Positions 54,572 to 63,338 of a stretch of DNA of 64,000 nt are shown in pieces. The position numbers were made by a program, and so were the translations under genes. This stretch comes from Alphaproteobacteria bacterium (GTDB lineage Bacteria; Bacteroidota; Bacteroidia; Bacteroidales; FEN-979), in the NCBI GenBank assembly GCA_009928665.1, contig SACF01000012.1, positions 39,307-103,306 on the forward strand, given 5' to 3'. The first letter of the stretch is position 1, and each line of letters begins with the position of its first letter. The notes beneath the pieces are model-generated. The model was not told where the DNA came from, did no database searches, and was given only the letters and a program-made list of their open reading frames with translations.

Positions 54572-55150
54572 ATGGCGAGGAACATATCGAATATACTTTT
54601 ACGACATTACAGCGGTAAAGTCAATAACATGGTCATCCAGTCGAACGGGATCGTCCGTTCGTTGCCTGATATTTCAGGAAGAATATGGTCGTCACAACAA
54701 AAAACGCACCTGACACGGATTGAAGAAGCAAAGAATTATGCCCGTGGAGTACTCAGCGATCCGGAGAAAAAGGCTGAATATGAGCAGACGCTGCCAAAAT
54801 GGAAAAAGAAAATGGACCATCCCAATATCGGGGTTTACCAGTTGGCTATCCGCGATTATTACCATCCGCCCAACATTCGGCGTATAAATTATAAGCAGCC
54901 AGTATCCGGTACGAAAGGATCAATCGAGGTGGATGCCGATGATGAATTTTGTATCACAGCAGTGGCTGTCGAAATTTTATCAACCAAAGGCAGCGTCATT
55001 GAGTCGGGTTCGGCTTTGTGGTCTGATCTCCATGATATCTTTACGTATCCCGTGCAGAAAGCTCATTTATTAAAGCCAGGATGCGCGATAAAGGTAACTG
55101 TGACCGACAGACCGGGAAATATAACCAGCCAAATATTGAACCTCAAATAA
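54572..55150 (+). CDS. Unknown conserved-looking protein
   Basis: 192 residues, no signal peptide. The first 30 residues resemble a short phage/recombinase-like segment (ARNISNILLRHYSGKVNNMV), followed by a basic helical region (EEAKNYARGVLSDPEKKAEY). The C-terminal 80 residues are beta-rich (TKGSIEVDADDEFCITAVAV through VKVTVTDRP), like a small Ig-like fold. The N-terminal part fits a DNA- or protein-packing helix, but I recognise no family and assign no function. A weak hairpin (AAGGCT at 55166, AGCCTT at 55189) followed by a T-rich run may terminate it. Confidence 0.6.
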   Translation: MARNISNILLRHYSGKVNNMVIQSNGIVRSLPDISGRIWSSQQKTHLTRIEEAKNYARGVLSDPEKKAEYEQTLPKWKKKMDHPNIGVYQLAIRDYYHPPNIRRINYKQPVSGTKGSIEVDADDEFCITAVAVEILSTKGSVIESGSALWSDLHDIFTYPVQKAHLLKPGCAIKVTVTDRPGNITSQILNLK

Positions 55151-55233
55151 GTTGCTCTCCCGTCTAAGGCTCCACTAAGTCTTCTCTAAGCCTTCTCTAT
55201 CTTTTTAATAAGCACCCAAGTGGGTCCCGTCCT

Positions 55234-55440
55234 TGACCTATACTGAAAAAACTATACAGTTAAAAGGGTTTATACTGAAATGACTATACATGTTTATTTG
55301 ATTGTACTAAATTAGCTATACAAATTCAATTTTCAGACTGAAATGGTTATATCATGAGTAAAGTTGTTCCACATGACCTATACTGAAAAAACTATACAGT
55401 TTAAACAGTAAAAAGGGTGTCCTATACTTAAAAAGATAAG
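55234..55440. repeat. Array of degenerate TATACTGAAA-type repeats at the RiPP operon boundary
   Basis: Six related units begin near 55241, 55274, 55306, 55336, 55381 and 55425. The best form is TATACTGAAAAAACTATAC, a direct repeat of TATAC at 14-bp spacing. A 28-bp identical copy occurs at 55234-55261 and 55374-55401. The first four units are 33, 32 and 30 bp apart, about three helical turns. The array fills most of the 309-bp gap between two converging genes. It is not a CRISPR array (no constant repeat, spacers only about 10 bp). Confidence 0.7.
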
Positions 55441-55459
55441 CCATTCAATTGTACAACAA

Positions 55460-56725
55460 TTACACATTTTTTAGCAAGGATCTTATCGGATTCAATATTC
55501 GATCTAATAATGTCAAGTTCTCAGTTATTATTGTCCCGGTTCCAACCATATCGTATTTAAACGGTATTTTCTTTCCATAATAGGTGATCAACCCCTTGGG
55601 CAATGCAATTTCAACCAAATACTTGTTTTCCGAAGGAATTTCAGAAACCCCCATTACGACTCCTTTTATCATGCCATATTCTATAGATGGATAATTCTCA
55701 ATGCTGATATTGACCCTTTGCCCCATTCTTACCTTTCCAGCACCAGAGGTTTCGATTGTTCCCCGACATAAGGGGGTCGCCAAATGGGTTGGTATTATGG
55801 AAATGATTTTCTCACCAGAGATTATAGATTCTCTCACTGTCCAGTTTTTATGATATGCAACTCTCCCTGCGATTGAGCTTTTCAGAACATTTGTTTGTTC
55901 CCAGACCTGAATTTGGTTGATTAATGAATTCTTCAGTGAAAGAATATTAATATCCATATTAATAATTGATTCTTGATCTTGTAAAAGGTAATCAGCTTTT
56001 TGCGCCTCGAGTTTTGATACTTGTAAACTAACGTTATAGAAGTCGATTTTCGAACTGAAATATTTAAACTTTGATAATAACAAACTACTAACGGATTTGT
56101 CATAATCTGCACTTGAAGTAATACTATTTTTATACAAGAAAGAATCACGTTGAAACTGATTGTTTGCCAGAATCAAATCCTGATCCAAAATGTCATTTTG
56201 CATTTTTAGATTGTCTGCGTATTTTTTTAATATGTTAATTTGATCGATGATAAAAAGTGTTTTTGTTTTATTAAAATTAAGCGTTACATATTTTTTTCTT
56301 TTTTTCAATTCAATTATTAGTTCATTATAGGTGCCCTGGAGTTGGCCTAACTGTTGATAATTGGTAAGCAACAATGTATCAAGAGATGTTTTTAATAATA
56401 GTTTTTTCAGGGTCAATATCTCAACAAAGTTGACAGAATTCTGCAATACAATTAGGTATTGATTTTCGCAGACTTCCTGCCCATCATGAACAAGTAATAA
56501 TTCGATGATTCCGTTGTTGTTTGATATAATGGGCAGGGGAGGGGTCTCTGATGTAATCTTTAACGGGACCTTGACTGTATCGGGATACTTTATGATAAAA
56601 CTGAAGAATAAAAACAAAAATAAAAAAACTGAAAGAAACAATAAACCTATTTTAGAAATCCATAATGGATTGCGTCTAAGAATATCATTCACTTTATCGC
56701 AATGAATCGGTAGATTGTCATCCAT
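55460..56725 (-). CDS. HlyD-family membrane-fusion (adaptor) protein
   Basis: 421 residues. One N-terminal membrane anchor (IGLLFLSVFLFLFLFFSFII, about 22-45) precedes a biotinyl-lipoyl-like half (ISNNNGIIELLLVHDGQEV). A long coiled-coil hairpin covers about 85-260. The second half follows (SIAGRVAYHKNWTVRESIIS, then GAGKVRMGQRVNISIENYPS). It bridges the ABC exporter to an outer-membrane channel; no TolC gene is in view. It overlaps the ABC gene by 8 bp and is the last gene of the RiPP operon. Confidence 0.9.
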   Translation of the reverse strand: MDDNLPIHCDKVNDILRRNPLWISKIGLLFLSVFLFLFLFFSFIIKYPDTVKVPLKITSETPPLPIISNNNGIIELLLVHDGQEVCENQYLIVLQNSVNFVEILTLKKLLLKTSLDTLLLTNYQQLGQLQGTYNELIIELKKRKKYVTLNFNKTKTLFIIDQINILKKYADNLKMQNDILDQDLILANNQFQRDSFLYKNSITSSADYDKSVSSLLLSKFKYFSSKIDFYNVSLQVSKLEAQKADYLLQDQESIINMDINILSLKNSLINQIQVWEQTNVLKSSIAGRVAYHKNWTVRESIISGEKIISIIPTHLATPLCRGTIETSGAGKVRMGQRVNISIENYPSIEYGMIKGVVMGVSEIPSENKYLVEIALPKGLITYYGKKIPFKYDMVGTGTIITENLTLLDRILNPIRSLLKNV

Positions 56726-58913
56726 GCTTAAAATCGATATTTGGCATTAATTGTCCTTGAACCAATTCAAAATAGTATGATTTATTAGTCAGTAGTTCTT
56801 CGTGCGATCCTATTTCGACCATACTGCCGTTCTTCAAAACCACAATTTGATCTGCCTTTCTTATTGTACTTAACCGGTGTGCAATAATTAGGACCGTTTT
56901 TTTTGCAAAAAACCGAGTAAAATTCGACATTATAATATTTTCATTCCTGGTATCAAGTGAATTGGTGGCTTCATCAAAAAATAGAAAGTCTGGATTCTTA
57001 TATACCGCTCTAGCAATTAGTATTCTTTGTTTCTGCCCTTCGCTGATCCCGCATCCCTCCATCCCGATTCTCGTGTTTAAACCCAGTGGTTGAGATTCAA
57101 TGAAATTATTCAGATTCGCAATCTTGATTGCACCGTATAACCTTTCTTTATTATAAAATTGCGAGCTGATGGTGATATTTTCCTCAATTGTATCAGAAAA
57201 AATGAAACTGTCCTGCAATACAGTCCCACAATTGTTTCTCCAAGTCCGAATATTTATATCCGATAAACTTGTTTCTCCAATATATATACCCCCTTTTGTG
57301 CAGGGATAGAATCCCAATATCAGTTTCATTAGCGTTGTTTTCCCTCCTCCGCTCTCCCCAACGATAGCCGTAACCTTTCCCTGAGGGATGGTAAAATTGA
57401 TATCCTTCAATACTATTGGGGTTTGACTACTGTACCTGAAAGATAAATCCCGTATAATTATACTCTTAGTTTTTGGGAGTTCATTCATCTTAAAAGAAGT
57501 GGAACACTCTTCATCATCCTTCATGATTACTTCACTGATCCTTTCCATGCTGATCTTGGCATCTTGGGCCGACTGAAAGAAATTGACCAGTTGATCAATC
57601 GGCGAATTTAGTTGCCCGATTATGAATTGAATGCTCATCATAACGCCCAATGTAATTTCACCTTTTATAACAAGATAGGCGGAAAAAAATATGATAATAA
57701 TATTTTTTGATTCGGAAAAGAGTAGAGCGCCTGTTTGCTGATACTGGCTTATATTCAAACTTTTAATGTTTAATTTATATAGCCGTGCTTGGATATATTC
57801 CCATTTCCAGCGTTTATTTTGCTCACAGTTATTCAGCTTAATATCCTGCATGCCAGTTATGGTTTGATAAATGTTGTTTTGCTGTTCAGTCATCTGACCA
57901 AACCGTTTGTAGTCGATTTCTCGTCTCTGTGGCATGAAAAGCCTGATCCACAGAAAATATAGTGTACTTCCGAGAAAATAAATCCCGAAAATCCTGTAAT
58001 CGTAAATAAGGAGAACGATGCCCAAGATCAAGAGTGATAAAAGAGAGAAAATAACATTAATAGTTGAGCCGGTAATGAATACTTGTATTCTTTGATGGTC
58101 ACCCATTCTCTGAACCAGATCACCAAGTCTTTTTGATTCGAAAAAACCTATCGGAAGTTTCATCAGTTTGCTAAGGAAATCAGATAGGAGTGATATATTG
58201 ATCCTTGTGCTGAGATGCAAAATGATCCAGTTTCTGATAAAATCAATAATCGTCCTACTTACATTCAGGATAAGCTGTGCGATAAGGATAATTATGATAA
58301 ATGACACATCACTGTTGCCAATACCTTTGTCAACAATGGCTTGGGTCAGAAACGGGAAGATCATTTGAAGAATCAGCCCCAATAACATTCCCAGAAACAA
58401 TTGCATAACAAATCCTTTATGCTGCTTCAGGTATTTGATCAAATAGGAGAATGTAGTGGCTTTTTGATCGGTTTCAATATTCGTATAAAAATCGCTTCCG
58501 GGTTCCAGAAGTAAGACAATTCCGGTTTCCTCACCGTCCTGCGCTATACTGAATCCCTTTAAGAATTCCTCGTATGAATAGTTGATAATACCGAGCGATG
58601 GATCGGCAACTATTACTTTTGATTTTTTAATCTTAAGGAGCACAATAAAATGATGCTTCTCCCAATAAACAATACAGGGGAAACTGGCTTCCTTCTTTAA
58701 TAGATCAAAGGATATTTTTAATCCAGTCGACCTGAACCCAATCGACTCTGCCGCTTCGCTAATGCCTAAAAGTGAAACCCCGGTTTTTGTGATAAAACAT
58801 CTTTCACGTAATGTGTCAAAGGAAATTTTATTTCCATAAAAATACGAAACCATCCGAAGGCAGGCCGGTCCGCAATCTCTTGCATCTAATTGGTAAAAAA
58901 AATTGAATTTCAA
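56718..58913 (-). CDS. Peptidase-containing ABC exporter (C39, bacteriocin type)
   Basis: 731 residues. An N-terminal C39 peptidase (1-130) has the catalytic Cys14 in QLDARDCGPACL, His at 87/88 in KHHFIVLL and Asp104 in VADPSLG. It cleaves after Gly-Gly of leader peptides. Six membrane helices cover about 160-440. The nucleotide-binding domain has Walker A GESGGGKTTL (519-528), a signature ISEGQKQR (where the common SGGQ reads SEGQ), Walker B FLFFDEATNSLD and His679. It should cleave and export the adjacent double-glycine precursor. It follows the second maturase after 4 bp. Confidence 0.95.
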   Translation of the reverse strand: MKFNFFYQLDARDCGPACLRMVSYFYGNKISFDTLRERCFITKTGVSLLGISEAAESIGFRSTGLKISFDLLKKEASFPCIVYWEKHHFIVLLKIKKSKVIVADPSLGIINYSYEEFLKGFSIAQDGEETGIVLLLEPGSDFYTNIETDQKATTFSYLIKYLKQHKGFVMQLFLGMLLGLILQMIFPFLTQAIVDKGIGNSDVSFIIIILIAQLILNVSRTIIDFIRNWIILHLSTRINISLLSDFLSKLMKLPIGFFESKRLGDLVQRMGDHQRIQVFITGSTINVIFSLLSLLILGIVLLIYDYRIFGIYFLGSTLYFLWIRLFMPQRREIDYKRFGQMTEQQNNIYQTITGMQDIKLNNCEQNKRWKWEYIQARLYKLNIKSLNISQYQQTGALLFSESKNIIIIFFSAYLVIKGEITLGVMMSIQFIIGQLNSPIDQLVNFFQSAQDAKISMERISEVIMKDDEECSTSFKMNELPKTKSIIIRDLSFRYSSQTPIVLKDINFTIPQGKVTAIVGESGGGKTTLMKLILGFYPCTKGGIYIGETSLSDINIRTWRNNCGTVLQDSFIFSDTIEENITISSQFYNKERLYGAIKIANLNNFIESQPLGLNTRIGMEGCGISEGQKQRILIARAVYKNPDFLFFDEATNSLDTRNENIIMSNFTRFFAKKTVLIIAHRLSTIRKADQIVVLKNGSMVEIGSHEELLTNKSYYFELVQGQLMPNIDFKHG

Positions 58914-58917
58914 TGTT

Positions 58918-60165
58918 TCAAAAAAAACTTTGATAAGTGTGCAAATATAGATTGATGTATCCCTCCCATTCTATGTGCATCAAACGGCAGCTGTAATTTA
59001 CGGGGATATCCAAAGCATTATTTACTATATAATTATCGGCAAAACAGCTCCCTCCGCAAAAAAGTCTGATTGAGCACGATGAACATTCGGGGCTTTGTTG
59101 TAAAGGTATAGCTGAAAATTCACTTCGTTTCTGGCAATCAATTCCTTCCGATAAAGTACCAATGGATGCGGAAGGTATATTACTAATAAACTGGCAACTG
59201 TAAATTGTTCCATCAGGGTTGACCGTAATTACATTTTTCCCTGCCGTACAACGGACAGCTTTGGCTGCCCTGTTATGTATAGCCGACAATGCATCGTACA
59301 TGTTCGTACAGTTGACAGACCTGTTAGATTCGATTCTTTTTATGTAATATTTGATAAGCCGTACGAATTCATTTTCAATCAATCCAAGATGTTGTGAATT
59401 GTAACCAGTTTCCTTTTCGAAAATATTTTTCTGAATAAAACCAAAGCTGAATGGTACCCTAAAGCTCTCAAGGGTCTTAAAAAACTTCACATAATCCCTT
59501 GTTTCGTATGTGATTCCGGCACACAATTCAAAAGGAATACCCTCGTCCTGGAGCCATAAGATATTTCTATTAATTTTCGCATACGTAGGCTTCCCATTGT
59601 TAAAATCCCTGTTCAAATTATGATTTCTTTCGTCGCCGTCAATAGTGATCGAAAGTTTAACAGAAAACTTTCTGATCATCTCAATAATGGGTTTCGTTAA
59701 TATCGTTCCGTTGGTGACCAAAGAAAATGAAACCTGTTTTTCAGTGACCAAACTGATTTCCCGGCAATAATCCAAAACTTTTTCTATTACTTTTTCGTTT
59801 AACAAGGGCTCTCCTCCAAAGAAGACGATCCCAAAACCATTGGAGGCAGGATTTTCAGCAATAAAGGTGTCAATCGCGGTCTTGGCTGTTTCAAAAGTCA
59901 TATGCAAAAGAGATCCCTGCCGGGTATTTCCGAAAATGATGCAATATTTACATCGCAAATTGCACGCACCAGAAATATTAAGAATCAGATTATTGATGAT
60001 ATCTCCACAAACCGTCTTTAATTTGGGAGGATCAAGCCTGAGATTTTCCGGTTGTGAAATTACCCTGTTCAATTGTTTTGTATTAACGCGGCTTAGCTGA
60101 AGATTCGACGGGAAAAAAGCATAATTTGTATTTTTCGCTTTAAAAATTTGATATTCCACTGTCAT
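58918..60165 (-). CDS. Radical SAM/SPASM peptide maturase (second copy)
   Basis: 415 residues. The radical SAM cluster is C68-x3-C72-x2-C75 in SGACNLRCKYC; SAM contacts are GIVFFGGEPLLN and SLVTNGT. The C-terminal SPASM domain has cysteines 306, 324, 361, 364, 370, 374 and 393, enough for two auxiliary 4Fe-4S clusters. Such enzymes install thioether or carbon-carbon/ether crosslinks on RiPP precursors. The N-terminal 60 residues may hold a leader-recognition element. It is paralogous to the maturase at 61423, with identical SPASM spacing. It overlaps the peptidase gene by 4 bp (ATGA). Confidence 0.92.
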   Translation of the reverse strand: MTVEYQIFKAKNTNYAFFPSNLQLSRVNTKQLNRVISQPENLRLDPPKLKTVCGDIINNLILNISGACNLRCKYCIIFGNTRQGSLLHMTFETAKTAIDTFIAENPASNGFGIVFFGGEPLLNEKVIEKVLDYCREISLVTEKQVSFSLVTNGTILTKPIIEMIRKFSVKLSITIDGDERNHNLNRDFNNGKPTYAKINRNILWLQDEGIPFELCAGITYETRDYVKFFKTLESFRVPFSFGFIQKNIFEKETGYNSQHLGLIENEFVRLIKYYIKRIESNRSVNCTNMYDALSAIHNRAAKAVRCTAGKNVITVNPDGTIYSCQFISNIPSASIGTLSEGIDCQKRSEFSAIPLQQSPECSSCSIRLFCGGSCFADNYIVNNALDIPVNYSCRLMHIEWEGYINLYLHTYQSFF

Positions 60166-61448
60166 GGTTGTAGCAGTTTGAGTTGTTTATGATGTTCCGA
60201 GATTAATGAAAGTATCACTTCGCCGGGATTATGGTACTTTTTCAATTCCGTAAAGAAAATCTTACTGTTGATAATCCGATCATTATACTCGTTGAACATT
60301 TTTTTAATAAAGGTGTCGAATTTTTTTTCAGAAAGGGAGCGTGCGATAGAATGAAATATGACAGGACCTTTCAAATATAAAATCTTAGATTTCATATCCC
60401 GGGTGACAGGTACATCTTCAATGCTTCCGTAAATTTCGTTGTTGTATTTCTCAATATATTGGCTGATGGATTTGTTTAGGAACTCTTTCCCCATTGATTT
60501 CAGATACAAATATTGCGTCAGGCCTTCTTCAATGAAACCCCGAAGTGAATCACCGGTTGCAAGTTCAAAACGGATTCCACATCCGATCCACTGGTGACAA
60601 AGCTCATGTCCGGGCCAGTACCTGATATCCTCATGCTCCTTATACCAGTAAATAAGGTTACTCCCGATCAGGGCACCGCCTTCATAGGAAAGCGCATATC
60701 CGCAACCAGGTATTTCTACAAAATCATATGAGGTGTGGGGATATCGGCCGAAAAGCTGGTTATAATAGTTAAAGCTGACTGAAACATTGGTCATGATCGA
60801 CTGTATCGTGGCCTCGTCGTTGGTGAAATAATGGAAAGTAATTTCCGTACCATTGTTGTCAACCTTATACTGGCTGAACATTGATCTTTTATAGATGATC
60901 AATGGAAGATCTGCAATGTGCTTTAATTTCCAGCAATAGATACTATTTCCAAGCACCTCTTGCCTGGAAGATGGATCATCAGTAACAAGTACACAGTAAG
61001 AATCAGGGACTGAAATCTTTATGTTGTATTTACTGATGTTGTCATATTGGCAGGGGATCCACCTATCACTCCTCAGAAGGTTTATGATTTTGTTATCTGT
61101 GATCACGGAGTCGAGAGAAATGTGATAGTAAATAGAAAATACAAAAGGGGCAGGTCTGATTATCTTCAGGGCAATCATTCTGGAATTTACACGTGACACC
61201 TGTAAGATAGTCCTTCCCGAAACACTGTCAATGGTATATTTATCGGAGAAATTGAAGTTAAGATTGGTATATCTGACCTGATTAATAGTCAAGGTGGCCT
61301 TGATCACTAATCTGTTGTATGACGAATCGAGATCAACCTTAATATCATACCTGTCAATATTGAATTCATTTCCGAAGAGCCCCGAAAACACTAACAATGA
61401 TACGATTAAACATGATGCAGACCTAAACATGGATTTTGATATTTTCAC
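60162..61448 (-). CDS. Exported M1-like gluzincin metallopeptidase in the RiPP operon
   Basis: 428 residues with a signal peptide (MFRSASCLIVSLLVFSGLF; start at residue 1 or 7). The N-terminal beta-rich domain (30-200) resembles the M1 bowl domain. The zinc motif is HELCHQWIGCG (281-291), followed by the third ligand in FIEEGLTQYL (Glu307/308). The gap from the motif is 21-22 residues, not the usual 18. The GxMEN exopeptidase loop reads YALSYEGGAL, so the Met-Glu-Asn is not conserved and classical aminopeptidase activity is uncertain. It overlaps maturase 1 by 26 bp and maturase 2 by 4 bp. It may trim or degrade the exported peptide. Confidence 0.82.
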   Translation of the reverse strand: MKISKSMFRSASCLIVSLLVFSGLFGNEFNIDRYDIKVDLDSSYNRLVIKATLTINQVRYTNLNFNFSDKYTIDSVSGRTILQVSRVNSRMIALKIIRPAPFVFSIYYHISLDSVITDNKIINLLRSDRWIPCQYDNISKYNIKISVPDSYCVLVTDDPSSRQEVLGNSIYCWKLKHIADLPLIIYKRSMFSQYKVDNNGTEITFHYFTNDEATIQSIMTNVSVSFNYYNQLFGRYPHTSYDFVEIPGCGYALSYEGGALIGSNLIYWYKEHEDIRYWPGHELCHQWIGCGIRFELATGDSLRGFIEEGLTQYLYLKSMGKEFLNKSISQYIEKYNNEIYGSIEDVPVTRDMKSKILYLKGPVIFHSIARSLSEKKFDTFIKKMFNEYNDRIINSKIFFTELKKYHNPGEVILSLISEHHKQLKLLQP

Positions 61449-62790
61449 TAGTAGCTAAAAAATGATCAATATTAATATCCTTTCTGGAAGTTATCTTCAG
61501 GTAAAATCTTATAATGTGCAACCAGTAGTTCTCAATCATTTTACATTTTAATGGAATGGTCTTTTTTATCGACTTGTTTTCAATATATTTCTCTGCATAA
61601 CAACCACCACTACAAAGGTACCTCAACCAGCATTTCATGCATTCATTAAGAAAATCGACATCTAATGCCTGAAATTTCGCATGATTAATTGGAGAAAAAT
61701 CCGACATGACGCTGCCAATGCTGGTTTCAGGATAATTAACAAGATTTTGACAAGAGAATACAGAACCATCCCTGTTTACTGTAATTGTATTTTTTCCGGA
61801 GGTACAGATATAATTTTTCCCTATTCGATTGTGGATCTTGCTTAAAGAGTTAATAATGTTAACGCAATAGATTTTTTTGTTGTTCACAATTTTTTCATAG
61901 TAATAGTCATATATCTTGTCAAATTGTCTGTTTATACTTTCAACCTTATCTTTATTATAATTTGTCAGTGATGACGATTTATATTTACTGTTGATGGTAA
62001 AGCTATATGAAAACGGCTTTTCTAAATTCTCGAGAAAAATAAATGAATCTATTAAGTTTCTGTTTTCTGAATCGAATGTCACCTTGAACTCAAAACCGAC
62101 ATTGTTTATTTTTAAAGTTTTCAGGTTCTTTAGTATATCATCAAAGCTACCATTTCCATTATGATATTTTCTGTTTTTGTCATGACTTGCTTTATTCCCA
62201 TCTAAACTAACATTCACAAGGAAATTATTTTTCTTTAATAATGATACGGTTCTGGCATTAAGAACTGTCCCATTAGTGGTTGTTGAATAAAAGAATTTCT
62301 TCTGAGGATACTTCTCACCAATGTATCTGATAGTATTTTCGATCAAACCCGCTTTTAGTAAAGGTTCGCCCCCAAAGAAAACGACACCGTACTGGGATGA
62401 TTGGGGATTGTTTTGAACAAGAAAATCAATAGCGTTTTTTATAACCGGAAAAGAAATGTCTTCATTTTCCGTGAAATCATAGGCGGAACAATAGGTGCAG
62501 GCTAGTGTGCATTGGTTGGTCAGGTTCAATACGATGCTACTTATACTAGTAAAATCACCAAAAGCCCTGTTTATACCTGCATCACAGGACTGATTCGCCA
62601 AATAATTATCGATCTCTTTTATTTGATTCTCTTTTAAAAATGTTTTTTTTCGAAATCGGGTGTTCCCCGATATCCTCAAAAACTCCTGAAAATCATCACT
62701 TTTATTAATATAAATTTTAAGTGTGATAATATCAAACAGATAATACAGGTTGTTATACTGTATTATCTTGAACTTTTCCGAAAATTTCAT
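61423..62790 (-). CDS. Radical SAM/SPASM peptide maturase (first copy)
   Basis: 455 residues. The radical SAM cluster is C94-x3-C98-x2-C101 (NQCTLACTYC), with YGVVFFGGEPLLKAG and STTTNGT. SPASM cysteines are at 329, 347, 384, 387, 393, 397 and 416, matching the second copy gap for gap (17, 36, 2, 5, 3, 18). An extra Cys309 also has its counterpart (C286). The N-terminal 80 residues (FKIIQYNNLYYLFDIITLKI) look like a small beta-rich domain common in these maturases. It is the first gene after the precursor and the likely primary modifying enzyme. Confidence 0.92.
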   Translation of the reverse strand: MKFSEKFKIIQYNNLYYLFDIITLKIYINKSDDFQEFLRISGNTRFRKKTFLKENQIKEIDNYLANQSCDAGINRAFGDFTSISSIVLNLTNQCTLACTYCSAYDFTENEDISFPVIKNAIDFLVQNNPQSSQYGVVFFGGEPLLKAGLIENTIRYIGEKYPQKKFFYSTTTNGTVLNARTVSLLKKNNFLVNVSLDGNKASHDKNRKYHNGNGSFDDILKNLKTLKINNVGFEFKVTFDSENRNLIDSFIFLENLEKPFSYSFTINSKYKSSSLTNYNKDKVESINRQFDKIYDYYYEKIVNNKKIYCVNIINSLSKIHNRIGKNYICTSGKNTITVNRDGSVFSCQNLVNYPETSIGSVMSDFSPINHAKFQALDVDFLNECMKCWLRYLCSGGCYAEKYIENKSIKKTIPLKCKMIENYWLHIIRFYLKITSRKDINIDHFLATSENIKIHV

Positions 62791-62817
62791 ATGCTGTGAA
62801 TTAATGAAAATAATTGG

Positions 62818-62846
62818 GAAAGGGCCGCAAAAAATGCAGCCCTTTC
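62818..62846 (-). terminator. Hairpin attenuator between precursor and maturase genes
   Basis: An 8-bp perfect outer stem GAAAGGGC / GCCCTTTC with a C-A mismatch, then a 3-bp inner stem (GCA / TGC) around a 5-A loop. It begins 4 bp after the precursor stop and ends 28 bp before maturase 1. There is no strong U tract, so partial read-through is expected. Such hairpins keep precursor mRNA in excess over the enzymes. Confidence 0.75.
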
Positions 62847-62850
62847 TTTA

Positions 62851-63021
62851 TCAATCTTTGGGCGGCGGTGGCGGCGGATAGTGAGATGGACAACATGAAG
62901 TAATTATTGCGTGATCACAACGGTCGCAGGTTCCTGAACCACTGCCGACATCATCACCGCCATTGATTTTTTCCAGATCCCATTTGGTTAAGGGTACTTT
63001 CACTTTTGATGTAGTTTTCAT
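62851..63021 (-). CDS. RiPP precursor peptide with GG leader and Cys/poly-Pro core
   Basis: 56 residues from MKTTSKVKVPLTKWDLEKIN; the ATG at 63021 has an A/T-rich upstream as usual here, and an upstream ATG at 63096 would add 25 residues that do not fit the family. The leader (22 residues) ends LTKWDLEKINGG, the Bacteroidota double-glycine type. The predicted 34-residue core opens DDVGSGSG, then TCDRCDHAIITSCC and PSHYPPPPPPKD. Core cysteines are at 10, 13, 21 and 22. It is the only candidate substrate for the two maturases. The poly-proline tail is unusual for such peptides and may resist proteases or form a stiff rod. Confidence 0.88.
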   Translation of the reverse strand: MKTTSKVKVPLTKWDLEKINGGDDVGSGSGTCDRCDHAIITSCCPSHYPPPPPPKD

Positions 63022-63338
63022 TTCTAAAAAATTTAAAGGTTTAATATTTATTATGGTTTCGATGGCCTGGAAGGGATTGGTTGAATTGTTCATCATGGCT
63101 GGCCAGACCTTGGTTTGATGAGATCTTTTAATGGTTTATCCTGGCAATTCTTATCGATATTTATTATGCCTACATCTGCTGATAATTATTTTCAATGACT
63201 CTGTCATATTGTTGTCTTTTCCTTGCCATCCGTAAAGTAGCAGCAGGACGTGATATCGCGTTGAATACTGAAATAGCTAATAATCTGTTTCTTTTGTTAT
63301 CGAAAATTTATTCCTGATTAGTACTGTCTGGTCATTAC

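Noticed and set aside
55234..55440. CRISPR array
   Set aside because: Units are degenerate, gaps between them are short and irregular, and no cas gene is present.
63110..63338. Second precursor or small ORF between the exported protein and the precursor
   Set aside because: Only frames of 18-19 codons with ATG were found, none with a GG leader or Cys-rich core.
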